A DNA stretch of 64,000 nucleotides from Spinellus fusiger (lineage: Eukaryota; Mucoromycota; Mucoromycetes; Mucorales; Phycomycetaceae): the NCBI GenBank assembly GCA_025094145.1, contig JALLLS010000060.1, forward strand, positions 160,861 to 224,860. The letters run 5' to 3'. Under the pieces are notes generated by a model. It was not told the origin of the DNA. It worked only from the letters and a program-made list of their open reading frames with translations, and ran no database searches. This document shows positions 10,614-22,575 of the stretch, in pieces; position 1 is the stretch's first letter; every line of letters begins with the position of its first letter. Both the position numbers and the translations under genes were made by a program.

Positions 10614-12830
10614 AGTGAAAGAGATAATAGTAGCAATAAGGGGGTTTGGTATAGCAGGCGTCAAAAGAGACAGGCGAAATCGGCAATAGGCAATAAGAGA
10701 GAAGAATAAAAAGAAACCCAAAAAAAAATAGGAAAAGAGTCAGAAATAGCCTCTTTTTATAGTTGGTGAAGGAAACCTTTCTATTGTTCATTCGGACTTT
10801 CTAAAGGCACCTAAAGTCAGTTGGATCCTTAGGCGGTGTTGTAGATATTCGAGTGAGAAATCGAATAAAAAACTTCCACTTTATCACTATTGGATGATGG
10901 TGTGCTGGTCATTTTCGGAGTGACCCAAAGCTAAAAAAAAAAGTATTTATTTATTTATTAATAGACTATGCTTAAAGCTAATAGGGTTGGATAATAAAAA
11001 ATTATTGCTATTATTAATGCATATACTAGAATGACTTGACCGGATAGCATACAAAAAAATAGCAATAAGAAAAACATGTTTTATAAACTGAATCTTTGGC
11101 AAGATATTTGTGAAATTCCTTTATAAAGGACAAGTACTAAACTATTAATGCTAATGCAAAATAGAATAGACCGGTGATATTGACTATGGTAGCACACCTT
11201 CTTCTGTCTAATATTAGCACCCAATTCTACCTCTCAGAATTGCGTAAATTATGTGGATTGACTCCTAACGTATTAGCATGAACGCCATAAAAATGAAACT
11301 ACTTATTATGACACAAAGAATATGCAGCATTATACTATCAACTTATTTTATAGGTACCTTATTATAGTGTAGATGATCTATCCTCTTATTACAACACTCG
11401 CTTATAAAGTGTGTGTCCTACATTATGCAAGACACCTCTTGTACACAGTAAGAAGAAAAAAAAGAAAAAGAAAAAAAAGATAAATGTCTTTCTTTTTCTT
11501 GAGCCAATAAAAACACTGCTATAAATATTGTTATTTTCTTAGTCTACAATAAAAGGAAAAAGAAAAAGACAGTCTCTTTTATGCTATCATTTGGTATAGA
11601 ATAAACGATAGTCATAACTTGAATAAGTAACGGTCAACACGTCCATCCCTCGGCCTTCAACAAAGCAAACAGAGTCAAGCCGATAAGATTACCATTTATA
11701 GCCATGGTAGTGCCTCTCTCTTTTATCAGTGGCAAGTGTCATCTTTGGTTCATTGATTTAGCTAAGAACTAATATTTATTTTCTTTATTTAGATATGCAA
11801 GCTATCTATTTTATAAATGTAGGGTAATTGCAAAATATTGGCATCGTCGAAATATAGAAATATCTTAATATAGAAGCCTATAGAGCTGGGTCTGTAGGCT
11901 GATACTGATATCGTCTGTACCTTGTCGGAGTGATGGTTGCTGCCACGTTGCTTCAGTGAATAGAGCCATCTGAGCTCAAATCCATGCTTAAACTCTCATC
12001 TATCCATTTAGTAAATACTTCAAGCGTCCGTGCATTATGACGTCGCTTTCTTTGTGTTTGTGTTTGTGTGTCTTTTATTATTATTTAAATAAAAGGAGAC
12101 ACAACATTACTTCATCACCTATATTTCATTTAAGGCGTGACATGTCTTTAGATAGTCATACCAAAGTACACGTGTGTGTCTTTAGCCCTGGAATATATTT
12201 CACTGTTAAATCCGGATCTAGAATGACTTACGTAAATCGAGACACTGATGTTTACAGACAAGAAGGATAAAAGAAGCTATTAGTTTAAATAGAAAGAACA
12301 AACACTGTTGATTTATTGAGATTCCATACCAACGCTTCATAACAACGCTTCCTTGTTTGCCACTTTGGTAAACTTTAAATCGTGCATGGTGCTATTGCCA
12401 AGAGAATCAGACCATTTAAAGACTAGTTCCTAGTTCCTGTCATCCATCCACTTGTATCGAGTGATGTTGAAAATAATGAACAATGGTTTCTAATTTAAAG
12501 AAAATGATATTCACGGCATTGTATTCTATTTAATCAATAGGTCTACTTTCTTCTGGTAATACAATTATAAAAGTTTTTTCTTTCTTTCTCAGTACACCTT
12601 TTGCCAAACCAACTATGCTAAGGATCTGAATATTAAACACCGTAGATAGGTGGTCTACTTCTTCTTGATGTGTACATAGTGTCTAGATCAGATGATTCTT
12701 AAAATAAAAATAAAAACATGAGCTAGTACTGACCATTATCACAAGCTGCAATGAGCCGAGGTCTTTCTTTATCAATGCAATGCTCTTACTAAAAAGAGTC
12801 TAGAGTCTTTTTCTTTTCTTTTTTTTCTAT
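10614..12830. other. AT-rich spacer
   Basis: No gene can be supported. Two short GC-richer islands on the minus strand (about 11631-11703 and 11895-12000) read as short peptides but have no recognised relatives and no joinable exons. The stretch runs into the decamer minisatellite. Confidence 0.35.
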
Positions 12831-13110
12831 ATATTTGTATATATTTGTATATATCTGTATATATCTGTATATATCTGTATATATTTGTATATATCTGTAT
12901 ATATTTGTATATGTTTGTATATGTTTGTATATATCTGTATATATTTGTATATATTTGTATATATTTGTATATATTTGTATATATCTGTATATATCTGTAT
13001 ATATTTGTATATATCTGTATATATCTGTGTATATCTGTATATATTTGTATATATCTGTATATATCTGTGTATATCTGTATATATTTGTATATATTTGTAT
13101 AGATCTGTAT
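12831..13110. repeat. Decamer minisatellite, 28 units
   Basis: A 10-bp unit, ATATYTGTAT with occasional substitutions (T or C at position 5, rare ATATGTTTGTAT-like and TGTGT variants), repeats about 28 times without any length change. Because 10 is not a multiple of three, every frame stays open on the plus strand and reads as YI/LYI/VY-like polypeptides. These are artefacts of the repeat, not genes. Confidence 0.93.
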
Positions 13111-13140
13111 AGATGTATCGATATAAATGAATAGCTAATA

Positions 13141-13353
13141 TTTGATTCTATAATGACACAAGATCCCTTGCTGGAGATTGCCAACGGAGCCTACCCGCCA
13201 TGGTATTCTATTCTCCACCCTGTCATGCTGTTCATGAGTCGGTGTGTACCCACTGTTTTGAAAAGCGCCAGAAAAAAACAACAACAGACAAGCCAATCAC
13301 TAAGAAAATACATCTTGCAGCTCTTGCATTACGCGAGAGTAAATAAAATACCC
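13141..13353 (+). pseudogene. SET/MYND-like gene fragment
   Basis: A GC-richer island directly after the minisatellite reads NDTRSLAGDCQRSLPAMVFY, then SPPCHAVHESVCTHCFEKRQ, ending at a stop near 13351. This resembles the N-terminus of SET-and-MYND proteins: a GRSLxA start of the SET domain, a hydrophobic strand ending in a Pro-Pro turn, then the first CxxC of the MYND zinc finger. The remaining MYND Cys/His residues and the SET core are not found downstream in any frame. I infer a truncated gene fragment. It could instead be the first exon of an unrecognised gene. Confidence 0.35.
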
Positions 13354-13383
13354 CATTTGATCATTGTACCTTGTTGCAGATAA

Positions 13384-15276
13384 AACATAGTAACAACACA
13401 TTTTTACGACAAGGATATATTTATCTATATCAAAGTTTTCCTTTACCCTAGATAGGATATTTACACATGTTTGTTTGGCAATCATTGGGTACAAGTTAAA
13501 CGTGCTCACAAACACCCATGATGCCCAAGAGAATTAAAAAAGTAAATTAAAAAGTTTTTAAGAGATCATTTTATTGCTAGGGTCCAAAGGAAATAGAGTA
13601 GAAAAAGGGGGTGTTGTATCGCCACCAAAACCTGGAATACACCATATCCTCCCTCTTTGTGTCTATTGTTGGTCTCATCCTGTAGTTTGTTGGTTACATG
13701 ACATTGTTTTTTTTTTCTTCTTGATTCATTTATTTACTCATTTATTAGATTGCTTATTAGATTGTTTATTTATTAGATTGCTTATTATTTGTTTATTATT
13801 TATTTATTTATATCTCTATAGGCTAATACATCTACATATCTATAGACTGAAGTGTGTCATTGAAAATAGTCTGCCTAGATCTATAGTATGTTAAGTAGAT
13901 TCCAATATGACTCTTGCTCTGCTGACAAGTGTCGACGTGCAAAAGAACCATTTACAGTTTTCTACCAAGGACAAAAACATCTGGTACATTTTCAAAATAG
14001 TTGAATGCGACATGAAAGATGGATCCATAGCACTGTTTTAGTTTATTGGCCACTAACAAAGGGCCTCTCATGTTACTCAAGTGATGACCCTTGCACTCTC
14101 CAAACATGTGTTCAAGTGTGTTCCCCGCAGATGTTGAGTCCTACACCCTATTCTCTCTCTATTATAAAAATAAAAATAAATAAAAAAAGAGTGATGTGCT
14201 CAGCTTATAAAGAATGATGGGTGTGAAATAGTTCTACCGGTGGGTGGGTCATGTAAAACATCATCTTTGGACCCGCTTGAGTACAAAAGCCATAGAGATA
14301 CTTCTTATCTTGGTGTTCATCTATGATGTAGAGGTGTAGGGTGGTAAGGCCTGAAGATGAAATCATATTTGAATACCTTTTTTAACATAAAATTGTGGCG
14401 AGATATCTGAGTTTAAGTGTCTACCCAGTGGCATAGCAGAGAAAAGAGAAAGAGAGAAGCCCCCTATAACAAGCCATTGCTTGATTGTTACAATGTCAGT
14501 ATTAAGAAATGATGAACATCTGATGCTAGAAATAAGAGTTGAAAAGACACACTTTGGGGTAGAATCTATTGCTTGACTATAAAACAATTTCAGAGTCAAT
14601 ATACACCATCCATTTCCCATCACCTTTCCCTAATTCACCTTTTTCTTCACCTTCTATTCTATTTTCTTTCTCAAGAGCCGAAGTAAAGGAGGTCATGTAA
14701 GATGTGTACTTCCTTATGACTTTCTTATGGTGATGAGTCTATGTCTGTACAGTGTATTAAAAGAAAAGAGAAACGCTAACCCATTCTTGAGTCATCCCGC
14801 CTGTTTTTCTTTCTTTTCTTTCTTTCTGTTTTTTCTTTTAAACGGAGTACAAATAAGAAAGCTCTTCCATGGCTCTATCTTTAAGATGTCCAAGAAAGAC
14901 ATATTCTTATTGTGCCCTTGACAAACATTTATAAATAGGTAACTTATCTGATCCATCAGAGTCGTTTATAGACATTGGTACATAGCCTTATTTTTATTCA
15001 TGTATTAGTATGAGCCATGTCTTTATGGATCTATTCCTAATGATGGATAGATCAATAGACAGAGAGAGAGATGGATCCATTGAATGTTTACCAGTGCCTT
15101 ATTTCATCGATTCTTGTTTAATAAATAGATATATTTAAAGAATAACTTGAACATTTAAGATCATCCAATTTTCATAAAATTCTTGAATGTTTGAATAAGT
15201 TTGAATATTTTTATGGAATTGGAATGATCATTCTATTAAAAAGAAATTACATTTACGTTTAAGGCTAATAAACATA
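13384..15276. other. Spacer with scattered coding-like islands
   Basis: It is mostly AT-rich with TTTATT-type simple repeats (13725-13815). GC-richer islands at about 13905-14130 and 14220-14330 give short open stretches in the plus strand but carry no recognised motif. No gene model can be supported. Confidence 0.35.
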
Positions 15277-16267
15277 AAGTAACTCGAAGAAAGTAATTCA
15301 CTTTTTTTTATTTTTTTATTTAAAAAAAAAGAAAAAAAAAGAGGAATAATAGGCTATTTTTATACTAAAAAGATAAATAAATCTGACTCATCCAACACTA
15401 TCAACCTAATTTATAGGACCCTCCCAAGATATATGAAAAACATACGAGGATTGAGACTTAATCCACTGCCTTGTACAAATGACTGAGCCTACATTTCACT
15501 ATGGCCAAGGTATCTTGTAGGTTCAATGTGCTTTCTTCTACTGGACCCATGAGCAGTGGCAGGAGGTTGTCTTGTCTGATGAATCCAGAGTAAATCTCAT
15601 GGGCTATGATAGAGAGGGTAAAAGCCATCAGTCAGCATGGCACCAGCTTTGAGCCCAAGAATGTCCTTGATAATAAGTTTGGAGGTGGTAGAGTGGATGG
15701 TATGTATTTTTCTAGTGGGGAGAGTGGTGGGAGAAGTCTACTGCTATAAAATCAAGTCTATTCTTCTCTTTACCCTTGGCATCAATGACCACCTACAGGA
15801 GAACAATGCAAGACCCCATACACGCAAAACAGTTCAATTGGAAGGCAGCCATTGGTATAGTAATGACTTTTTACTATTTCGTATAATGGAAATCTCAATC
15901 CAATGGAGCATCTGTGGACTTCATTAAAGGTCATTAGCAAGGACAGAAGGGTCTATTCTACCAAGCAGAGGCTAGAGCCCATTGTGGTGCTAGAATAAGG
16001 TAGAATATCAAAGGCAATAGACAGCCTCATTGCCAGCATGGGGCGGAGATATACGACTGTGATGGATGCTAAAGACTAATAATGATTACAAAGTAGTTTT
16101 CAAATAAAACCTTCTTTCTGTATGTATTATAGACGCTCCTTGATGGGTTGATTATAGATTCCATCTCTCTATCCAAGGCACTCGTAAAATGGTAGCATTA
16201 TTAAGATAAACTAGATATCAAAGGAGGACTGAATTTTAAAAAGTGAATTACTTTCTTCGGGTCATTT
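15277..16267 (+). mobile_element. Decayed Tc1/mariner element, copy 2 (internally deleted)
   Basis: Inverted ends share GAAGAAAGTAATTCACTTTT (left about 15286-15305, right the complement at 16236-16259). Each end is flanked by TA (15275-15276 and 16268-16269). At 991 bp it is about 400 bp shorter than copy 1. The segment 15545-15725 is nearly identical to 826-1010. The second catalytic motif reads QENNARPH, where the family has QDNA, so the Asp is Asn; in another frame LNPMEHLW (near 15900) preserves the Glu. With several frameshifts and stops it cannot encode transposase. The near identity of the core to copy 1 shows both derive from one source element. Confidence 0.85.
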
Positions 16268-16828
16268 TATATCGCTGAACTCATAACATGGCTCTTCCCA
16301 ATATAACTCCGGAGACCCCTAAAAACGGGTCACTACCAGCTAATCTCTGAACTCATAGACGGTACACACTTGTCTTGTGAGGCATTCTAAATGATTAAAA
16401 TGGCAGATATTTCTTAAATGAACAACACAATTACACAAACCAATGCTATATTCTCAATAGTGCCACGGATATAATCTCTGACCAAGGCATTGTTACTTGT
16501 TTCCCCAACACAATAAACCATAAAACCATCCTAACATCATAAAACACTTATATTAAATAAATAAATAAAAAAGGTCCGTAAAAGGCCTGCCAATAAGCCG
16601 AGGCTCTACTCTCACTTCTTTTATGCTTAGAGTCCAACCACACATAGGATTCTTTTTTTTTCTTTAAGAAATAAAGCGATAGACAATTCAACAATTAAAT
16701 AAATAGGCATACTTTCTGCTGAGGTATGACTCACCCTATGCCTATGTTTTCACAATCCTTCCTAGTTGTGTCTATGAACTGCTTCCATTCTTTTTCTTCT
16801 TTTCTTCTTTTTTTTTTTACCAAGAAGT
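16268..16828. other. Spacer downstream of the CofD-like gene
   Basis: AT-rich, without a supportable gene. It probably includes the 3' untranslated region of the minus-strand gene that ends at 16829. Confidence 0.4.
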
Positions 16829-18645
16829 CTAAAGTATGTCTTGGGCACTCACAATACTTTGCAAAGCACTCTGCAAGGTACTCGTCAAATACCGAGGCAC
16901 TTCTGATGCAGGGTCAGGAGAAACAGAAAGACATTGAATGCCTAGTTTCTTAATGGCAGCCACATCTACAGGCACATCTAGTTCCAATGTCAGCCCATTT
17001 TCTCTCTCTCTCTCTCTTTTCTCTTTTCTCTCTCTTCTTTCCTTTCCTTACTTGAATTAGATAAATAGACCAAATGAGTAATGTAGGTGGAGGGGGATGC
17101 ATTGGGAATGAGTTCTTGTGGAAAATCAAAAGACCGAGCATCAAGAGAAGAGGTAGGATTCACCATTGGACAACTTTCATGCTGTACGGATGGGAAGTTA
17201 CGTATGACAGTAGTACTAGGAGGCACCACCAGTTGAAGATGAGGCCTGCGTGTAGGAGGTGGCCATTGTCGAAATCCATGATCCACAGGCCTAGCATATG
17301 CACTTGATCCCTTTTTACCCGGGGAAGAAGAATGAAATCCCTCTGCTTCTTTTCTTGTCAATGTTTCATAGAACTTGTGTCTTGCGTCTATCAATTGACT
17401 CTCATTGAGTGCATTGGTGATGGCACCAATGTAGTCCATGGCAGCGTATCCCTCTGTCTCTCTGTCTCTTGTCCCGTTGAGTATCAGTATTTTATACTTT
17501 AAGCATTCAGAAGCAGCAATGGCCTTTCCTACACCACGCAATATCAGACACGGGAGAATGGATGTGTAGAGAGATCCAATGGAGTAGATGAGATGCTGCC
17601 GTTTCGCAAGATGGGTGAGGACTTTGGGATTGGGAAGAGGATAGATCTCCTGTCCATACTCGTTGATGTAGAAGACACGGCGAATACCAGCTACTAATGT
17701 ATCCTGAACTGTCTTGCTGAATACAAGATTGCCATTTCTTTCTTCTTCATGGACAACCTGAATGGGTGAGTTTGGAATGGCCAGTCGAGAAAAGGCGTCG
17801 ATGGGATTCATTGTTCTTGCGTCTCCTTTAATACTGCCTGGATGACTAATTCGCATTGACCTCTTAACACTTGTCCGTTTTCTAAGAGAGCTGCAATGGC
17901 TGCCGTATGGTTGGTGTTGATCACAGGAATGACATAGGTGGGTTCACGTATGTCTGTAATAGAAGAAAACAGAAACACAGCAGCCTCAATTGAACCAAAG
18001 AACAAACGAGCTCCTGTCAAGAAGAAGTTCCCGATGGATCCATTGCGAAAGTTAAAGTGCTTGTGGGCTCTCTTTAGTATTTCACAATTGAACAGCACCA
18101 GGAATCCTCGAATGGTTTCTCTCTTTTCAGAAGAGATGCTCTCCCATAGCCTATAGATTGCATCTCCAATGTTAGAGCCAAACCACAAGCAGCAGTGCTC
18201 AAAAAGAAAGAAAGAAAGAAGGAAGGAAGGGTACCTGTGGCGGCCTTCTACAATCATCACCCATTCATCTCGTATAGTGTATTCATCCCCTTCTACAGGA
18301 AGACGGTAGCTAAGGAGATCCTTCACAGCAGTGCGTTCCTCTGCGTCAGGACCTTCAGTGCTAATAAGTCGAGTGAGACGGGATCGCATATCGCCAATGC
18401 TAGGGCCTCCCAGTACACGCAAAAGTTCACTCTAAGCCGGGCATTAATCTTAGTCTGTTGTAGTGTAGCTTACAGTGGATCCTCCGTTATCGGAAATACC
18501 GAGGACATAGCACACACTTGGCGTGATGAACTGAAATGCGTTGGCTGGTGGGTCATAAGTTTTATCGTATGACAATGAACCCACCTATTTCATTGCACGC
18601 AGATCCGCCCGAAAAGACAATAAAAGAAGCCTCGGGTGTGGTCAT
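16829..18645 (-). CDS. CofD-like/UPF0052 protein with an apparent frameshift
   Basis: The family resembles bacterial YvcK and archaeal CofD (2-phospho-L-lactate transferase fold, nucleotide-binding); its role in fungi is unclear to me. Five exons can be joined: 18585-18645, 18474-18544, 18235-18431, 17052-18150 and 16829-16977, with introns of 40, 42, 84 and 74 nt. Family landmarks in order are FSGGSACN (the glycine-rich nucleotide loop), SDNGGSTSELLRVLGG, PSIGDMRSRL, VEGRHRLW, GSIGNFFLTGARLFFGS, VIPVINTNHT and GQCE...SHPG. Exon 4 contains one apparent 1-nt deletion near 17850. GQCE is in one frame and SHPGSIKGDARTMNP in the next, with no splice sites between them. Restoring one base makes the total 1578 nt, 525 residues. 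This is either a sequencing or assembly error or a recent pseudogene; the rest of the frame is clean. Confidence 0.8.
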
Positions 18646-18900
18646 GAGTGCCTTTTTCTTCTTTTTCTTTATTGTATGTATTCTTTAGTATGTATTCTTT
18701 AGTATGTGGATGAACGAGTGAATAGGGAGAGGCCTTTGGTTTGTTTTCTAGAGTGCTGACGTAGCAGATACTTTTACGTTGATATAGAGACTGTCTTTTA
18801 ATATGAATCCATATAAAGATAAAGATAAGGGATGGATAGATGTGTTTCTAGGCCTAGAAGATGCTATTGTGTTTCCTGCCCTTGTCTCTTTACAGATGGT

Positions 18901-20363
18901 TTACATGAACATACTGTCATATCCCTAGGAAGAAGAACATATATATATATAAAGAAAAAAGAAGAAAAAAGAGCACACATGTAGAAATAGAGATAAGATG
19001 ATCTTTCCTTTTGGGTCCCAATGTCACTACTTACAGGTGGCATAAGTTCATCATTATCAGGTTCACCAGAAAAGGCATGGGAAGGTCCTCTGGGATTGAA
19101 TCTGTTTCCACCTCTGCCCATGCCCATGCCTCTGCCTCTGCCTGAAGGACTGCCAAATGGAGCAATGGGATCAAATCGTGCGCCTGGAGGAACAGAGCCT
19201 CTGTAGTATTCATCAACAGCAGTGAGATACTCCAAGTGATTGTTCATGACTATCATTACCTTGGCAAATAAGAAGGGTCTTCCAGTCCATGGTTATTTCG
19301 ATCAGGGTCCATGGTATACATTCCATGGTGTGGACCCACCAACATGCCGCCCACAGGACCCACAGGACCCACAGGACCCACAGGACCCACAGGACCCATA
19401 CCACCCATACCACCCATACCACCCATAGGATCCAGATCAGATCTGCCTACATTATAAGGATTCTGTGGATAGGATCTAGGGGGCATCTCAGGTCCTGCTG
19501 TGTCTGTTCGAGAGTCATGTCTAGAGGATTCCTGCTGGGAAGAGGGTGGATTGGGTAAGGAGCTAGTGCTTGGCTGTGATGGTTTTTGAAAAGAAAAGTC
19601 TTGGCTTTCACTGTCAATAATCCTCCATTCAGTAGTGTATCTACTGTACCTTGTTCTTGGCTCTGATTCTGGTTGGAGTTCGAGATCCAACAAAGTGTCC
19701 AGTAGAGTATCCAAAAGACTCACAAAACTGCTGCATTGGCGTAGGCTACTCTCAAGGTCTGTTTCTGTTACTTGCATGGGAAACACGGAATGAAATTTGC
19801 TAACATAGTCCACTGTGCACACATCTCCCTAGATAATCATAGGAAGAAGAGAGAAGAGAGAAGAGAGAAGAGAGAGAAGAGTAAGCCACTCAGTAAGACA
19901 CCGTGGAAAAGAGAGTACTAATGATTGGATATCCTCTCACCCCTTGAGTAAGGCCGTGCACTAGAAAGTGTTCGCCAAGTTGGATACACTTTATTGTCAG
20001 CGTCTTGCTTTCTCTTGTATAATCAAATGTATAAGAGTGAGGGCTTTGACTCTTCCACTCTCTAGGCAGAGTATCTGTAGACAATGATCAGCCTGGGCAG
20101 CTTGGATAGATTAAGTAGCTCAATACATATTCATATAGTAAAGAAAGAAAAAAAATAAAGAAAAAGAAACATGTCTATAGAGATACACATGTATGCTGCT
20201 GCGTACCACTACTAGTGTTGGGTGGACTGCACTGAAAATCATGAGCAAGCACTACAGTATGAACTATGACTGCCAAGAAGTCCTGCAGTGACTCCAAAGA
20301 ACCTTCCACACACTTATTTATTTTTTGTAAGAGAACTGAGTGTGATGTAGCGCGTGGTGTCAT
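18901..20363 (-). CDS. PI31-like proteasome regulator
   Basis: PI31 (PSMF1; Fub1 in yeast) binds the 20S proteasome through its C-terminus. Five exons (20207-20363, 19941-20074, 19260-19828, 19035-19200, 18901-18924) give 349 residues. The N-terminal FP-type domain is seen in DFLAVIVHTVVLAHDF, LPREWKSQSPHSYTFDY and IKCIQLGEHFLVHGL. The middle is low-complexity and proline-rich, with GGM and GPV repeats from a tandem DNA repeat at 19345-19430. The C-terminus has the diagnostic PPGARFDPIAPFG, a Gly/Arg-rich stretch, and PDNDELMPPGYDSMFM. The final GYDSMFM is encoded by an eight-codon last exon. The start at 20363 is the first Met giving the conserved domain; a Met 60 nt further upstream is possible. 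It is divergent from RCL1, about 435 bp apart. Confidence 0.88.
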
Positions 20364-20799
20364 TATTAAAAGACGGGAACAAGATGAAAAAAGAGCAGAG
20401 TTGAACCAGCCTTGGATTCCCATGCATCCTCACCCACTCTAATGTCAGCACCAATGGAATTCTATTGATAAACTACATAGCTTTCTTGTTCTGACAGTGG
20501 GTGCAAGTGACCCAAGACGCCTTGACCAAATGCTGTCCTTAGAATAGGTAGATAACCACAGGTAACCATGGATATACAAAAAAGAGAAAGAAAAAGAAAG
20601 AAAAAGAAAGAAAAAAGAAAGAAAAAAAAAGGCAACGGCCTAAGCAGTCTTGGCCCTACACAGCAGAGTGTAGGTAGCCCTGCAGACAAAAGAATGGCTG
20701 TAGGAGGGCCTTTTTGGACTGTGCATGTCAAATAACCAAGTCACACACCTGACAAGTGAAAATAATAATAATCACAAGAAAAGATCGTATTGTTTTAGC
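20364..20799. promoter_or_regulatory. Shared divergent promoter region of PI31 and RCL1
   Basis: A 436-bp spacer separates two head-to-head genes. It contains an (A/G)-rich run of AAAGAAAG units (20578-20630). No TATA box or known operator is evident; the bidirectional role is inferred from geometry alone. Confidence 0.4.
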
Positions 20800-22163
20800 A
20801 TGAGCTCATTAGTACGTTTTGAAGGTCATCAGTACCTTAGACAGCGCCTTGTTCTGGCTACTCTGAGTGGGAAGCCAGTGCGCATTGATAAGATCCGCTC
20901 TGATGACGCCAATCCTGGTCTTACAGGTAATTACTTTTACCAGAACAAGAAAAAGACACTCACTGTATAGAATACGAGGCTAGCTTCCTCAAACTGCTGG
21001 AGAAAGTGACCAATGGCTCTGTGATTGAGATCAACTACACGGGTACACTCACTGCCCTATAAAAAGAAACAGACGTTCATTGTCAGTTAGGTACTTCTAT
21101 TGTCTACAAGCCTGGCGGTATTCAAGGAGGACGCATAGAACATGACTGTGGCACTGACCGAAGCATTGCCTACTATCTTGAGCCCATGATTGCACTGGCA
21201 CCCTTCTCAAAACACCCCTTTGTCCTGACACTCCAGGGCATTACTACAGATGCTGTTGATATCTCGGTAGGCAAAAGGGTTGTAACAAGACCCACACTCA
21301 CAGTGCATAGATGGACAGTGTTCGTACTGTTCTCCTGCCCCAGCTGAAGAGATTTGGAATTGAGGAGAATGTAGAGCTCAAGGTAAGAGTGCACAGCAGG
21401 CCCACAGCAACAGAGAGGGAGGGCTGATAGGGGATGCATAGATCACAAAGAGAGGAGCGCCACCTTTGGGAGGAGGCGAGGTTGTGTTTACATGCAACTG
21501 TGTTCGCCAATTGAAGCCAATGCAGTTCACAGACCAAGGCAGAATCAAGCGCATTCGTGGCATTGCCTACTGCACCCGAGTGTCTCCACAGACAGCCAAC
21601 CGTCTGGTGGAATCAGCACGCTCTGTTCTTAACAGATACATCCCCGACATATACATATACACAGACGTCTACAAGGGAGCCGAGAGTGGAAAGTGAGTAG
21701 GCCTGCTTGTGGGATCTCTCGGCTAATGTGCACACAATAGATCTCCTGGATTTGCACTGTCCCTTGTAGCAGAGTCCACCAAGGGAGCCCTGTTATCAGC
21801 AGAAAAGGCAGCAGAAGCAGGACAGGCCCCAGAAGATGTCGGTGTCATGGCAGCCAAACTGCTGCTGAGTGAGATCCAAAAAGGTGGATGTGTGGATACT
21901 GTCAGTCAGTGGTTGAATCTACTGCTAATGGTGCTGTCTCCTGAGGATGTGGGCAAATTGCGCATGGGCCCACTGTCGCCCTTTACGTAAGTCATTAGCG
22001 TCTTGCTTGGTGGACTCATTGTAGGCTGTGGTTTAGGATCCAATACCTGCGTGATCTCAAGGCATTTTTTGGTGTCTCTTTTAAGATAGAATTAGATGCG
22101 GAGACTACTTTAATGACATGTGTGGGGATTGGCTATGTAAATCACAACAAAAAAACCACCTAA
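20800..22163 (+). CDS. RCL1: RNA 3'-terminal phosphate cyclase-like protein Rcl1
   Basis: Rcl1 is a nucleolar U3 snoRNP-associated factor required for 18S pre-rRNA processing; unlike true cyclases it lacks cyclase activity. Seven exons with introns 20927-20970, 21043-21090, 21267-21310, 21383-21441, 21693-21740 and 21987-22036 rebuild the whole family sequence. It starts at MSSLVRFEGHQYLRQRLVLA and continues with KIRSDDANPGL, EASFLKLLEKVTNGS, ITKRGAPPLGGGEVVF, KRIRGIAYCTRVSPQ, YKGAESGKSPGFALSL, LSPEDVGKLR and PFTIQYLRDLKAFFGV. It ends at a short tail (NHNKKTT). All splices are in phase with GT-AG ends of 44-59 nt. It is divergent from PI31 and followed by the Rab gene on the same strand. Confidence 0.95.
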
Positions 22164-22195
22164 CCGTTGGATTATAAAATAATAAAAATAATAAA

Positions 22196-22229
<34 letters not shown>

Positions 22230-22575
22230 GAAACTACCTAAACAGGCAATCAACTGACCTGTGCATGAAGCAGTCCTCCCACTGTAACTGCTGTTGCTGC
22301 TGTTACTGCTACTGCTACTGCTGCTGCTGCTGTATTTCTTTTCTTTCTTTTTCTTCTTCTCTTCTTCTTTCTTCTTCTTACAAACTCACTCAAGAAAATA
22401 AGACAACACCAACGAGGACTGTTTTCTTTCTTATCTATATCTATCTATCTACACTATTGAATACATCTACACATACATTTTCTTTCTTATTGACAAGCCC
22501 ATATCTCTATTTCTATCTCTATCTCTATTTCTATCTTTGTTTTTTAAAAAGAAAAAGAAAAAGAAGAATACTATT
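22164..22575. other. Simple-repeat-rich leader of the Rab gene
   Basis: AAT repeats (22180-22230), a CTG/CTA run (22288-22334), TTCTTC repeats and TCTA repeats follow one another up to the start codon. A purine-rich AAAAAGAAAAAG tract precedes the ATG. Confidence 0.7.

Noticed and set aside
10827..10909. 27-codon minus-strand frame (MTSTPSSNSDKVEVFYSISH) upstream of the zinc-ribbon gene
   Set aside because: It could be an upstream ORF or leader exon, but it ends in its own stop and no splice joins it to the gene.
11631..11703. Short minus-strand frame MAINGNLIGLTLFALLKAEGWT
   Set aside because: Only 23 codons, with no joinable exon either side. It could be a small gene but cannot be supported.
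12789..13184. Several long open frames with YIQIYTDIY- or YICIYLYI-like repeats on both strands
   Set aside because: They are translations of the decamer minisatellite, open in every frame because the unit has no stop. There is no composition or motif of a real protein.
14220..14330. Coding-like plus-strand stretch near 14,220
   Set aside because: Open for about 40 codons with no motif and no exon partners.
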